Source of the DNA: JAJTFA01 sp044351265
GTDB taxonomy: Bacteria; Bacteroidota; Bacteroidia; UKL13-3
Assembly: GCA_044351265.1 (NCBI GenBank)
Contig: JBILGC010000002.1
Span: 49,686 to 113,685 of the forward strand
Length of the DNA stretch: 64,000 nucleotides
Reading direction: 5' to 3'
Shown here: one piece after another, positions 25,834 through 34,740 of the stretch
Position numbering within the stretch: position 1 is the first letter of the stretch
How the letters are laid out: each line of letters begins with the position of its first letter
Notes under the pieces: generated by a model
Told to the model about the DNA's origin: nothing
The model's database searches: none
What the model saw: the letters and a program-made list of their open reading frames with translations, nothing else
Translations under genes and position numbers: made by a program

Positions 25834-26237
25834 TGTGTATAAGATGTAATTTTATACTTGTATTGTTAATTACAAATGTGTGTATAAAAATATTGTCTAA
25901 TAAACCCAAGGTTACCCACTTAATAAAAGACAAGTATCTACATTTATAATAGGTTTATTTTATCCATATTTACCAGTGAGTTCTATTATTAACATTGTTT
26001 ATAAAACAGCATAAATGCTTGATTTTTAAATAACATCTATGTTAGTAAACTGTTAATGCAAGTAGGATATCATAAAATACAAAGATTTACAAAATATGAT
26101 TTCAACCAATTCACAGCACCTATTACAAATACAATCTTTTATAGTTTTATTGTCTTAATGTGTGTGTTTTTAGGTATAATTTTAAATTGTATTAGTTTTG
26201 TTGATTGAAATAATAGCAAAATCACTCCGTCTTAATA
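25834..26237. other. 404-bp AT-rich intergenic region, candidate origin-like sequence
   Basis: No coding frame or RNA gene is visible. The stretch is strongly AT-rich. Two exact matches to the DnaA-box pattern TGTGNATAA (reverse of TTATNCACA) lie at 25834-25842 and 25879-25887. One-mismatch forms are TTATCCATA at 25960-25968 and TGTTTATAA at 25996-26004. It lies 4-7 kb from three parS-like sites. Flanking gene orientation does not show the divergence expected of an origin, so this remains a candidate. Its right end also holds the pheS promoter. Confidence 0.4.
26193..26200 (+). promoter_or_regulatory. -7 promoter element for pheS
   Basis: TAGTTTTG matches TAnnTTTG fully; a T-run at 26167-26171 is at roughly the -33 distance. 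Transcription would start near 26207, leaving a leader of about 30 nt before the ATG at 26238. Confidence 0.45.
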
Positions 26238-27251
26238 ATGATTGAAAAGTTAAAGCAGGTAATTCGGGAAATAAAAGATCTAAGCATTAACAGTGCCGAG
26301 GAGCTAGAATCCTACAGGATTAAATATTTGGCGCGAAAAGGAATAATTAACGACTTGTTTGACGCTTTTAAAGCTATTACTAATGAACAGAAAAAGGAGA
26401 CAGGAAAAGTGATGAATGAGTTAAAACAAACGGCAGAGTTTAAATTTAATGAGTTACAGGCAGTATTTGGTAATAAACAAAAAGAAGAGCAAGTTGAAAC
26501 AGATATAAGTTTACCTGGCGAACCTATTAATCTTGGAGCACGCCACCCAATTTATATATTTCAAAACAAAGTGTTGGATGTTTTTAGGAAATTAGGCTTT
26601 ACTATTGCTGAAGGGCCTGAGATTGAGGATGACTGGCATAATTTCTCAGGATTAAATTTTCCGCTAAACCATCCTGCCAGAGATATGCAGGATACTTTCT
26701 TTGTTAATGAGGATTTTTCTTTGCGCACACATTGTACTAGTGTGCAGGTAAGAATAATGGAAAAACAAAAACCACCAATAAGAGTGGTAATGCCTGGCAG
26801 GGTATATAGAAATGAAGCAATATCTGCCAGATCGCATTGTTTTTTTCACCAGATAGATGGTGTTTATATTGATAAAAATGTTTCATTCGCTGATTTAAAG
26901 CAAACCTTATACTTTTTTGTGAAAGAGTTATTTGGCGAAGATTATGGAATACGTTTCAGACCAAGTTATTTTCCGTTTACTGAACCATCTGCCGAAATGG
27001 ATATTGCGTGTATTATATGTAAAGGTTCCGGATGTAATATTTGTAAACACACCGGCTGGCTTGAAATTTTAGGTTGTGGTATGATAGATCCAAATGTTTT
27101 ACAAGCAAACGGAATTAATCCGGATGAATATTCTGGTTTTGCTTTTGGAATGGGTGTGGAGCGAACCACTATGATGTTATATGGAATAAAAGATATTAGG
27201 GTGCTTAGCCAAAATGATATACGTTTTCTTAGCCAATTTTCATCGCAATAA
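26238..27251 (+). CDS. pheS: phenylalanyl-tRNA synthetase alpha subunit
   Basis: Catalytic class II subunit that charges tRNA(Phe) together with PheT (not in the window). An N-terminal coiled coil (1-85) precedes the catalytic core: motif 2 region PGRVYRNEAISARSHCFFHQ, FRPSYFPFTEPSAE, and motif 3 FGMGVERTTMMLYGI. The Cys-rich insert CIICKGSGCNICKHTGW is typical of Bacteroidota PheS. The 337-residue length is normal. One oddity: the usual RTHTS substrate-site motif reads RTHCTS in the same spacing, so the Thr and Ser after His are Cys and Thr. The gene uses more AT-rich codons than those before 24 kb. Confidence 0.94.
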   Translation: MIEKLKQVIREIKDLSINSAEELESYRIKYLARKGIINDLFDAFKAITNEQKKETGKVMNELKQTAEFKFNELQAVFGNKQKEEQVETDISLPGEPINLGARHPIYIFQNKVLDVFRKLGFTIAEGPEIEDDWHNFSGLNFPLNHPARDMQDTFFVNEDFSLRTHCTSVQVRIMEKQKPPIRVVMPGRVYRNEAISARSHCFFHQIDGVYIDKNVSFADLKQTLYFFVKELFGEDYGIRFRPSYFPFTEPSAEMDIACIICKGSGCNICKHTGWLEILGCGMIDPNVLQANGINPDEYSGFAFGMGVERTTMMLYGIKDIRVLSQNDIRFLSQFSSQ

Positions 27252-27263
27252 GACAAAGTAAAG

Positions 27264-27464
27264 CTAAATACTATCTGTACTGTTTATCTGCGCCTGAATA
27301 GCTTTTTCTAATGAATCCATAGTAACTTCATCCTTATTTAGTTGTTGTTCTACAGCCGCTTTTTCTGTTTGGTTTAATTCAGGATTATTGGCGGTTTTAG
27401 ATTGTCCGCAAGACATAGTTAGTACAAATAAACATGTAAAACCCAATAAATATATTTTATACAT
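27264..27464 (-). CDS. small putative lipoprotein
   Basis: A 66-residue product with a lipoprotein signal: a basic start, a hydrophobic core (IYLLGFTCLFVLTM) and a lipobox ending SCGQ at about 18-20. The mature part is about 45 residues, polar and Gln/Glu-rich, with a likely single helix. It is convergent with pheS (12 nt between stops) and sits 15 nt downstream of lptB. I do not recognise a family. Confidence 0.6.
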   Translation of the reverse strand: MYKIYLLGFTCLFVLTMSCGQSKTANNPELNQTEKAAVEQQLNKDEVTMDSLEKAIQAQINSTDSI

Positions 27465-27479
27465 TTTTAGTTAATTTAA

Positions 27480-28202
27480 TTATCTTAAAACAAAATTCTG
27501 ACCCAAGTAAACCTTTCTCACTATTTCATCTTCTGCCAACTCTCTTGCGGTACCCGCCTTAAGCAGTTTTCCTTCAAAAAGCAAATAAGCTCTATCTACA
27601 ATTGATAGTGTTTCGTGCACATTATGATCGGTTATTAATATGCCTATATTTCTATGTTTGAGTTTGGCTACAATATGTTGTATATCTTCAACCGCTATAG
27701 GATCAACCCCCGCAAATGGCTCATCCAATAAAATAAATTTAGGATTAACCGCCAGCGCCCGAGCAATTTCGCAACGCCTTCTTTCACCACCACTCAGCAC
27801 ATTACCTAAATTTTTTCTTACCCTGTTTAAACCAAATTCTTCCAGTAATTCCTCCATTTTTTGGTTTTGTTCCTGTTTGGTAAGCTTGGTCATTTCAAGC
27901 ACCGCTTTCAGGTTGTCCTCTACACTCAATGTTCTAAAAACAGATGCTTCCTGAGGCAAATAACCAATTCCTTTCTGCGCGCGTTTATACATCGCAAGAT
28001 GTGTAATATCCTCATCGCCCAACCAAACACTTCCTTCATCCGGTTTAACAATACCAACAGTCATGTAAAAAGAAGTAGTTTTACCTGCGCCATTAGGGCC
28101 AAGCAAACCCACACACTCACCCTGATTAACATCAAATGAAACATGGTTAACCACTGTGCGTTTTTTATATCGTTTAACCAGACTTTCTGTTTTTAATAAC
28201 AT
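27480..28202 (-). CDS. lptB: LPS export ABC transporter ATP-binding protein LptB
   Basis: ATPase that drives LptFG extraction of lipopolysaccharide from the inner membrane. Walker A GPNGAGKTT, Q-loop YLPQEASVFR, signature LSGGERRR, Walker B FILLDEPFAGVDPIAV and switch His in ITDHNVHETL are all present; FAGVDPIAV and the NVHETL context distinguish LptB from branched-chain amino-acid transporters. I start at MLLKTES (28202), which clears the stop of the preceding purF-type gene at 28216; an upstream ATG at 28235 would overlap it by 20 nt. LptF, LptG and LptC are not nearby. Confidence 0.93.
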   Translation of the reverse strand: MLLKTESLVKRYKKRTVVNHVSFDVNQGECVGLLGPNGAGKTTSFYMTVGIVKPDEGSVWLGDEDITHLAMYKRAQKGIGYLPQEASVFRTLSVEDNLKAVLEMTKLTKQEQNQKMEELLEEFGLNRVRKNLGNVLSGGERRRCEIARALAVNPKFILLDEPFAGVDPIAVEDIQHIVAKLKHRNIGILITDHNVHETLSIVDRAYLLFEGKLLKAGTARELAEDEIVRKVYLGQNFVLR

Positions 28203-28215
28203 TTGTTGTGCGCTA

Positions 28216-30111
28216 TTAATATGCCCTAGCGGCAATACCCTCCATAAAATTAATGAATGCCCTGTTTACTACTTTATTGCCACCTGGTGTTGGGTAGTTG
28301 CCACTAAAATACCAGTCGCCTTTATGTTCTGGACAAGCCATGTGAACATTTTCAATACTTTGATAGATTACCCCAACTTCAGCCTCAATATCATCGGGCG
28401 TAACAATTTGTGCCACCTTATTACTAATCTCCTCATCGGTAAAAAGCGCATACAAATCTTTTAAGTAATTTACCATTTGTTCTTTGGGAATATTTTCCTG
28501 TGCCTTACATTTTTTATAAACATCCTCCAATAATTGCTCTCTGCCGGTTTCTTTTAATAGTGAAAGCATGGCCTGAAATGCCACGAAATCCTTAAGCCTA
28601 CTCATATCAATGCCATAACAGTCCGGATACCTGATTTGAGGCGCACTGGAAACAATAATGATTTTTTTAGGATGCAAACGATCTAAAATGCGCAAAATGC
28701 TTGTGCGAAGCGTAGTGCCGCGCACAATAGAGTCGTCCATTACAACAAGCGTATCCGTGTTGTTGTTGATTATTCCGTAAGTCACATCGTAAACGTGAGC
28801 CACCATATCCTCGCGGTGCTGGTCGTCTGTAATAAACGTACGTAACTTGGCGTCTTTGACGGCAATTTTTTCCCTGCGGGGCTTCAACTCTAGCAGCCGT
28901 TTTAACTCTTCTTTATCAGGGTTTGCCCCCATTTTAAAAATTTCATCTGCTTTGTATTGGCTTAAATAGTCCAACACACCGTCAATCATTCCGTAAAAGG
29001 CAGTGGCCGCAGTGTTGGGTATATAAGAAAAAACAGTATTTTTAATATCGTGATTGATGGATGAAAGCACCTTAGGAGTAAGCAGGTATCCCAGCTTTTT
29101 CCGTTCTTTATATATATCTCTATCGTTGCCGCGCGAGAAATAGATTCTTTCAAAGGAGCACTGCTTTTTATCTCCGGCAGGAATGATGTTGGTTTCGGTA
29201 ACAGTGCCATCTTTTTTTATAATCAGTGCATTTCCCGCTCCCAACTCTTTTATGCTACTGATGCGCACATTAAAACCGGTTTGTATAGCCGGCCTTTCAG
29301 AAGTTACCACAACTACTTCATCGTCCTGATAATAAAAACATGGTCTTATCCCGTTGGGGTCGCGCACAATAAAAGCATCCCCGTGGCCAACTAGGCCCGC
29401 AAGCACATAACCCCCATCTACTTCTTTCAACGAACGTTTTAGTATATTTTCAATACTCAGGTTAGCCGCAATGTGTCGGGTAATTTCTTTATTGTTTAAT
29501 CCTTCTGCTTTGTAATGTTCAAAAAGCGTCTGATTTTCTTCGTCAAGAAAATGCCCAATTTTTTCCAGCATGGTAATAGTGTCTGCTTTTTCACTTGGGT
29601 GTTGCCCAAGCTCCATCAGCAAATCAAACAACTCATCAACATTGGTCATATTAAAATTACCCGCAAGCATCAGGTTTCTGGTCATCCAGTTGTTTTCTCT
29701 GATAAAAGGGTGACAAAGATTGCTTTCGCTTCCACCATAGGTGCCATAGCGCAAATGGCCAAGCAAAACCTCGCCCCCAAAGGGAGAGTTTTGCTTAAAG
29801 TAAGCAGGATCCTGAAGCTCTTTTTTTGTACCCGACTCGTTAATTTTCTTGCTTATTTTACCGAAGATTTCAGCAATTGCACTACTACCGCTTGCTCGTC
29901 TTCTGAATAAATATGGGCTACCCGGCTCGGGGTTTAATTTTATTACCCCCACACCCGCACCATCTTGGCCCCGGTTGTGTTGTTTTTCCATTAGCAGGTA
30001 AAGCTTTTTAAGGCCATAAAGCGTTGACCCGTATTTCTGCTGATAGTAATCAAGCGGTTTAAGAAGCCTGATAAAAGCTATGCCGCATTCGTGTTTTATT
30101 GCATCACTCAT
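28216..30111 (-). CDS. purF: amidophosphoribosyltransferase family protein (long PurF type)
   Basis: First step of purine synthesis: PRPP plus glutamine gives 5-phosphoribosylamine. The N-terminal Ntn glutaminase domain has Cys9 in KHECGIAF, the nucleophile after removal of a short propeptide, followed by QHNRGQDGAG and LGHLRYGTYG. The PRPP-binding motif VVMDDSIVRGTT is at about residue 455-466, followed by the PQIRYPDCYGIDM segment. At 631 residues it is the longer form common in Bacteroidota, with inserts around 150-200 and a C-terminal extension. Many of these genomes also have a shorter PurF, so which copy is the main enzyme cannot be told from this window. Confidence 0.88.
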   Translation of the reverse strand: MSDAIKHECGIAFIRLLKPLDYYQQKYGSTLYGLKKLYLLMEKQHNRGQDGAGVGVIKLNPEPGSPYLFRRRASGSSAIAEIFGKISKKINESGTKKELQDPAYFKQNSPFGGEVLLGHLRYGTYGGSESNLCHPFIRENNWMTRNLMLAGNFNMTNVDELFDLLMELGQHPSEKADTITMLEKIGHFLDEENQTLFEHYKAEGLNNKEITRHIAANLSIENILKRSLKEVDGGYVLAGLVGHGDAFIVRDPNGIRPCFYYQDDEVVVVTSERPAIQTGFNVRISSIKELGAGNALIIKKDGTVTETNIIPAGDKKQCSFERIYFSRGNDRDIYKERKKLGYLLTPKVLSSINHDIKNTVFSYIPNTAATAFYGMIDGVLDYLSQYKADEIFKMGANPDKEELKRLLELKPRREKIAVKDAKLRTFITDDQHREDMVAHVYDVTYGIINNNTDTLVVMDDSIVRGTTLRTSILRILDRLHPKKIIIVSSAPQIRYPDCYGIDMSRLKDFVAFQAMLSLLKETGREQLLEDVYKKCKAQENIPKEQMVNYLKDLYALFTDEEISNKVAQIVTPDDIEAEVGVIYQSIENVHMACPEHKGDWYFSGNYPTPGGNKVVNRAFINFMEGIAARAY

Positions 30112-30141
30112 AATGGAGAAGCGAAGGTAAGGATATGCGGG

Positions 30142-30651
30142 TTATTTTTTATTTTCTTCAACAGCTGATTGTAAAATCTTTAAAAAGTCTTCAGGCCCCT
30201 TGTAGCCGGGATCAATAATGATTCTCATTTTACGGGGAAACAAATAATAAGTTGTTGGAAAACCGGTTGATTTCCCCTGCGATAGCATGCCATAAAGCTG
30301 CGGCCCGCCAACCGTGTCGGTTTCTACATAATACGCCACATTTTCAATTTCAGGGTTAAACTTAATGGGCACAAAATAGGTATTGAGTAAAGCAATAATA
30401 TCGGGGTTGCTGTAAGTGTCTCTATCCATTCTTTTGCACCACCCACACCAATCCGTGTAGGCATCTACAAGTGCAATTTTTCCTGTTTGTTTTGCCAGTT
30501 CATACCCTTTATTCCACTCATACCAAATAAGCTTTTGTGGTTCGGCTGGTTTGTTCTCGGCAGAACCTGTGTTTTTGCTTTTTTGAGCATGGGTAACCGG
30601 TGGGCAAAACAAAATTAAAACGATTGCTAAGCGAACAAATTTTATCATCAT
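30142..30651 (-). CDS. periplasmic thioredoxin-fold protein
   Basis: A 169-residue exported protein: signal peptide 1-22 (ending THA), then a thioredoxin fold of the Thioredoxin_7/DUF255 kind with the active site DWCGWCK (Cys69 and Cys72). Post-active-site KRMDRDTYSNPDII and the cis-Pro segment GFPTTYYL are typical. It probably reduces or isomerises disulfides in the periplasm; a partner is not evident. It lies 30 nt upstream of the purF-type gene on the same strand. Confidence 0.85.
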   Translation of the reverse strand: MMIKFVRLAIVLILFCPPVTHAQKSKNTGSAENKPAEPQKLIWYEWNKGYELAKQTGKIALVDAYTDWCGWCKRMDRDTYSNPDIIALLNTYFVPIKFNPEIENVAYYVETDTVGGPQLYGMLSQGKSTGFPTTYYLFPRKMRIIIDPGYKGPEDFLKILQSAVEENKK

Positions 30652-30757
30652 TCAAATGTATAATCAATAATCATACCTCAAAATATGATTTTAAGCCGTC
30701 TAAATAAAAAATACCTCAGCAAGGTTTTTGTTATTCTATTAATTTCGCCCCTTGGCA

Positions 30758-33700
30758 ATGTTAGCAGCAGGAGACATATTATTACAAAAACTCGATTCGT
30801 TCATCAGAAGGTATTATAAAAACCAATTGATAAAAGGCGTTAGTTACACCGCAATAGCCATTCTAATAACTTTTTTGCTGGCCGTAGCAATGGAATATTA
30901 TGGCCACTTCGGCACAATAGTAAGGGCTGTTTTGTTTTATTCTGTTCTGTGTACATCCGTTTATTTTATTGTGCGGTTTGTTTTGCTGCCACTGGCACGT
31001 ATGTACAGGCTGGGAAAAATTATTAACCACACACAAGCGGCACAAATTATCGGAAAACACTTTCCGGAAGTGAATGATAAACTTCTTAACACCCTTCAGC
31101 TGCAAAACGAACTGAAAAGCAGCCAAGATGCCGGATTGTTGAAAGCAGCAATTGAACAAAAAACAAACCAGCTTAAATCCATTCCTTTCTCTGCCGCCAT
31201 TGATATAAAAAAGAATGTTCGATATGCCCGATATGTTTTGTTGCCCATTATGCTCTACGTTGCGATATATTTAATGGCCCCCGGCATGATTAGCGATGGC
31301 GGAAAACGGGTTATTGGCTACAACCAGTCGTTTAAGCGCACAGCCCCGTTTCGTTTTACTATAACCAACCAAAACCTTAAAGCAGAGCAATTCTCTGATT
31401 TTAATTTGGAGTTAAAGCTTGATGGCAGCAAGCTTCCGGACGAGGTTTATCTGGTAAGGGGCGATCATAAAATAAAAATGCAGAAGCAAGACAATACACA
31501 CTTTAGCTACTTGTTTAATACGCTTAAGCACTCAGAAGAGTTTTATTTTGAGGCCAATGAGTTTTCCTCAGAAATATATAAGCTGGAAGTGATTTCAAGG
31601 CCCAAAATTGTTGGGTACAAGCTGCAGTTGCAATACCCAAAATATTTAAATAAAAAAACCGAAACCCTAAGCAACCCGGGTGATATAACTATTCCTGCCG
31701 GCACAGTTTTAAATTGGCAATTTGCTGTACAACAGGCCAAACAAGTAGTTTTGGGGTTTAATGGCGTTACCGCTAAAGCACAGCAGCGGGAAACAGATGT
31801 ATTTACTTTTAGTAAAAAGTTATTTTTATCTACGGCTTATTATATAAAAACAACCAATAACACTATCAGTGCAGGAGATTCCTTAAGTTATCAGATTAGC
31901 GTGTTGCCCGATGCCTACCCGACAATTTCAGCAGAAGAAAAATCAGATACGCTAACCGGCAAGCAGATTTATTTTATTGGAGATGCTGCTGATGATTATG
32001 GATTAAGCCGATTGGTATTTTGTTATCGATTTATTAAATCCGATGCGAATGATAAAATTATAAGAGGCATAACAAACAAAACTATTGCGGTTGAGAAAAA
32101 CTCAACAACACACCGGTTTTATTACCAAATGAGTTTAGATGAAATTGGTATTGCCCCTTCGGACGAATTAGAATATTATTTTGAAGTGTGGGATAATGAT
32201 GGCGTGCATGGGCCAAAATCGTCAAAGAGCAAAATCATGATGCGCAGGGCCCCCTCTGTAAAAGAGTTGGAGCAAAAGGCTGAAGCGAGCAGCAGTATGC
32301 TGAAGGAGAAAATGGAAGAAGCTTTAAAAGAATCAAAACTTATGCAGCGCGAACTGAAGGATCTGGAGCGCAAAATGCTTGAAAAGCGCGAATTGTCTTG
32401 GGAAGAAAAAAAGAAACTGGACCAGCTTATGGAGCGCCAAAAGAAACTAGCAGAAAAAATTGATCAGATAAAGCAAGAACAAAAACAACTCTCACAGCAA
32501 GAAGAGGAATTTAAAAAGAAAAGCGAAGAGCTTTTTCAGAAACAGCAGCAGATAGAGAAAATGTTTAATGAGGTGATGAATGATGAAATGAAAAAACTCA
32601 TTAAACAGCTAGAGCAAATGATGCAATTACAAAACAAAGATTTGATTAAGCAGGAGATGGAAAAAATGCAAATTAACAACAAAGACGTAGAGAAAGAATT
32701 GGATAGAATGTTGGAACAATTTAAAAGACTGGAGGTAGAGAAAAAGCAAGAAGAGATTATTGAAAAAATTGGCCAATTACAACAAAAGCAAGAGGAGCTG
32801 TCAAAGAAAAGCGATATATTAAGCAAAGAGCCAAATCTGGGTAAAGAAGAAAAGCAACAGCAATTGGAGCAACTAAAGCAGGAACAAAAGCAAAACAAAG
32901 AAGCATTCGATGACCTAAAAAAGCAGCTAAAAGAGTTGGAGCAAAAAAACCAATCGCTAGAAGAGCCAAAAGAAATGGAGAATACTGATGAGGAGCAGAA
33001 GCGGGCAGATGAACAGATGAAAGAGAGCGAATACGAGCTGGACAAAAAGAACAGCAAGAAAGCCGCAGAAAAACAAAAGCAGGCCTCCGATACCATGAAG
33101 AAAATGGAGGAGAAAATGAAAAGTGCAGCAGAGAAGGGAAACGAAAAAGAAATAGAACTTAATGCCGAAGCGCTTCGTGAAATACTGGAAAACACCATAC
33201 AGCTTTCCAAAGACCAAGAAAAGTTAATGGAAGAGCTTAAGCTGATAAATGGCTATAACCCACAATTTGTGGATATGGCAAAAGAACAAAAACGAATTAA
33301 AGACAATGCAAAAATCATTGAAGACAGCTTATTGGCCCTAAGCAAGCGAGTGCCGGAAATAGGCTCTTTTATTAATCGTGAGGTAACCAAATTAAACGAC
33401 AACTTGGATAGGAGCGTAATTGGTTTTGGAAAAAGATATTTCGGTGAAATTCGCACAAGGCAACAATACGCCATGACGCATGCCAATAATCTAGCAATGA
33501 TGTTAAGTGAGGTGCTTAAGCAAATGCAAAATCAAATGAGCGGTGAGGGCCAGAAGGGTGGTAAATCTAAACCTAAACCAGGTAAAAGCAAAGGCAAGGG
33601 TATGCAAAAGGGCAAGTCAATGAGCGAGCTGAAGAAGATGCAGGAAGAGCTGAATAAACAATTGCGTGAAGGACTAAACAAGCAACAACAACCCAATGGC

Positions 33701-34165
33701 CAAAAGCCTGGAGGGCAGCAGGGAGTGGGTAGTCAGGAGTTTGCAAGAATGGCGGCACAGCAGCAGGCCATTAGGCAGCAAATGCAAAAAATGATGCAGG
33801 AAATGGGGGCAAAAGAAAAAGAAGGAATAGGCGGCAATAAGGCTGTACAGGAAATGCAAAAACTGATGGAGCAATCCGAAAAAGAGCTTTTCAACAAACA
33901 ACTTACAACCGAAATGTTGCAGCGTCAGCAGGAAATATTAACCCGCATGCTGGAAAGTGAAAAAGCCGAGAAGAAACAGGAGCAGGAACAAAAACGTGAG
34001 GCCGAACAGGCAAAAGAAAAACCAAAATCCACCCCACCAGATTTTGAGCAATACATTAAGCAGAAAAACAAAGAAAAAGAACTGCAACAAACCATTCCTA
34101 TTCAGCTTCAGCCCTATTATAAAGAAAAGGCCAAGGCCTACTTTAATAAAATTGGAAGCAAATAG
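30758..34165 (+). CDS. large DUF4175-type membrane protein with coiled-coil region
   Basis: About 1,135 residues. Two N-terminal transmembrane segments (about 26-48 and 58-80) and a third near 155-175 are followed by a beta-rich extracytoplasmic region (about 190-500), then more than 500 residues of Glu/Gln/Lys/Met-rich coiled coil, a basic Gly/Lys/Pro stretch (near 935-955) and a Gln-rich tail. This arrangement is that of DUF4175 proteins of Bacteroidota, whose function is unknown. The ATG at 30758 is preferred to an in-frame TTG two codons upstream. It is a single-gene unit between divergent and convergent neighbours. Confidence 0.85.
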   Translation: MLAAGDILLQKLDSFIRRYYKNQLIKGVSYTAIAILITFLLAVAMEYYGHFGTIVRAVLFYSVLCTSVYFIVRFVLLPLARMYRLGKIINHTQAAQIIGKHFPEVNDKLLNTLQLQNELKSSQDAGLLKAAIEQKTNQLKSIPFSAAIDIKKNVRYARYVLLPIMLYVAIYLMAPGMISDGGKRVIGYNQSFKRTAPFRFTITNQNLKAEQFSDFNLELKLDGSKLPDEVYLVRGDHKIKMQKQDNTHFSYLFNTLKHSEEFYFEANEFSSEIYKLEVISRPKIVGYKLQLQYPKYLNKKTETLSNPGDITIPAGTVLNWQFAVQQAKQVVLGFNGVTAKAQQRETDVFTFSKKLFLSTAYYIKTTNNTISAGDSLSYQISVLPDAYPTISAEEKSDTLTGKQIYFIGDAADDYGLSRLVFCYRFIKSDANDKIIRGITNKTIAVEKNSTTHRFYYQMSLDEIGIAPSDELEYYFEVWDNDGVHGPKSSKSKIMMRRAPSVKELEQKAEASSSMLKEKMEEALKESKLMQRELKDLERKMLEKRELSWEEKKKLDQLMERQKKLAEKIDQIKQEQKQLSQQEEEFKKKSEELFQKQQQIEKMFNEVMNDEMKKLIKQLEQMMQLQNKDLIKQEMEKMQINNKDVEKELDRMLEQFKRLEVEKKQEEIIEKIGQLQQKQEELSKKSDILSKEPNLGKEEKQQQLEQLKQEQKQNKEAFDDLKKQLKELEQKNQSLEEPKEMENTDEEQKRADEQMKESEYELDKKNSKKAAEKQKQASDTMKKMEEKMKSAAEKGNEKEIELNAEALREILENTIQLSKDQEKLMEELKLINGYNPQFVDMAKEQKRIKDNAKIIEDSLLALSKRVPEIGSFINREVTKLNDNLDRSVIGFGKRYFGEIRTRQQYAMTHANNLAMMLSEVLKQMQNQMSGEGQKGGKSKPKPGKSKGKGMQKGKSMSELKKMQEELNKQLREGLNKQQQPNGQKPGGQQGVGSQEFARMAAQQQAIRQQMQKMMQEMGAKEKEGIGGNKAVQEMQKLMEQSEKELFNKQLTTEMLQRQQEILTRMLESEKAEKKQEQEQKREAEQAKEKPKSTPPDFEQYIKQKNKEKELQQTIPIQLQPYYKEKAKAYFNKIGSK

Positions 34166-34185
34166 ATTCCCAGATTTATAACGAA

Positions 34186-34214
34186 AAAGCCCGCGCACTC
34201 TTGCAACGGGCTTT
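34186..34214 (-). terminator. rho-independent terminator of ndk
   Basis: A perfect 8-bp stem, AAAGCCCG (34186-34193) and CGGGCTTT (34207-34214), with a 13-base loop. On the minus strand it is followed by a T-run (TTTTT), so it terminates ndk; on the plus strand the tail after the stem is weak but may still stop the DUF4175 transcript. Confidence 0.85.
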
Positions 34215-34232
34215 AAAAGCACAAATAAATTA

Positions 34233-34652
34233 TTAGAAGCGCTCAAATGCGCTGAAAAAGAAGGAAGCCTCACGTGCTGCATTTTCATCACTATCGCTGC
34301 CATGTATGGCATTTGCGTCTATTGATTTTGCATACAGATTTCGGATAGTGCCCGCTTCTGCTTTTTGAGGGTCAGTTGCTCCAATTACATTTCTGAAATC
34401 AGCAACTCCATTTTCTTTCTCAAGTACTGCCGCTACAATAGGGCCAGAGGTCATAAATGATACAAGATCCTTAAAGAAAGGACGCTCACGGTGAATATCA
34501 TAAAACTCTCCGGCTTTTTCATCAGAAAGGCGTGTATACTTCATAGCTACAATTTTGAAGCCTTTTTGAATAATGTGGTCAATAATTTTTCCGGTATGTC
34601 CGTTGGCTACGGCATCCGGCTTAATCATGGTAAAAGTGATTTTTCCGCTCAT
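34233..34652 (-). CDS. ndk: nucleoside diphosphate kinase
   Basis: Transfers the gamma phosphate between nucleoside di- and triphosphates through a phosphohistidine. The active site His117 is in NAIHGSDSDENAAREA, and the N-terminal TFTMIKPDAV and GPIVAAVLE segments are standard. I use MSGKITF as the start (139 residues), because the earlier ATG at 34691 would add a hydrophobic unrelated tail and lies upstream of the predicted promoter box at 34678-34685. Confidence 0.96.
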   Translation of the reverse strand: MSGKITFTMIKPDAVANGHTGKIIDHIIQKGFKIVAMKYTRLSDEKAGEFYDIHRERPFFKDLVSFMTSGPIVAAVLEKENGVADFRNVIGATDPQKAEAGTIRNLYAKSIDANAIHGSDSDENAAREASFFFSAFERF

Positions 34653-34677
34653 GTTGTGTATATAAATTTCTGGCGCG

Positions 34678-34685
34678 CAAAAGTA
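34678..34685 (-). promoter_or_regulatory. -7 promoter element for ndk
   Basis: On the minus strand this reads TACTTTTG, a full TAnnTTTG match. Transcription would start near 34672, 20 nt before the ATG at 34652. This supports the shorter ndk start. Confidence 0.5.
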
Positions 34686-34740
34686 AAACAAATGCGCGGA
34701 TTAACAGTAAAAAGTCTTTAATAAATAGGATTTGGCCTTA

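Noticed and set aside
32536..33210. Open frame of 224 codons on the minus strand, rich in Ser, Phe and Cys
   Set aside because: It is the mirror of the Lys/Glu/Gln-rich coiled coil of the DUF4175 gene; such codons yield Ser/Phe/Leu antisense frames without meaning.
33938..34312. Minus-strand frame of 124 codons, hydrophobic, beyond ndk
   Set aside because: It is antisense to the tail of the DUF4175 gene and crosses the terminator hairpin and ndk; the hydrophobicity is a codon artefact.
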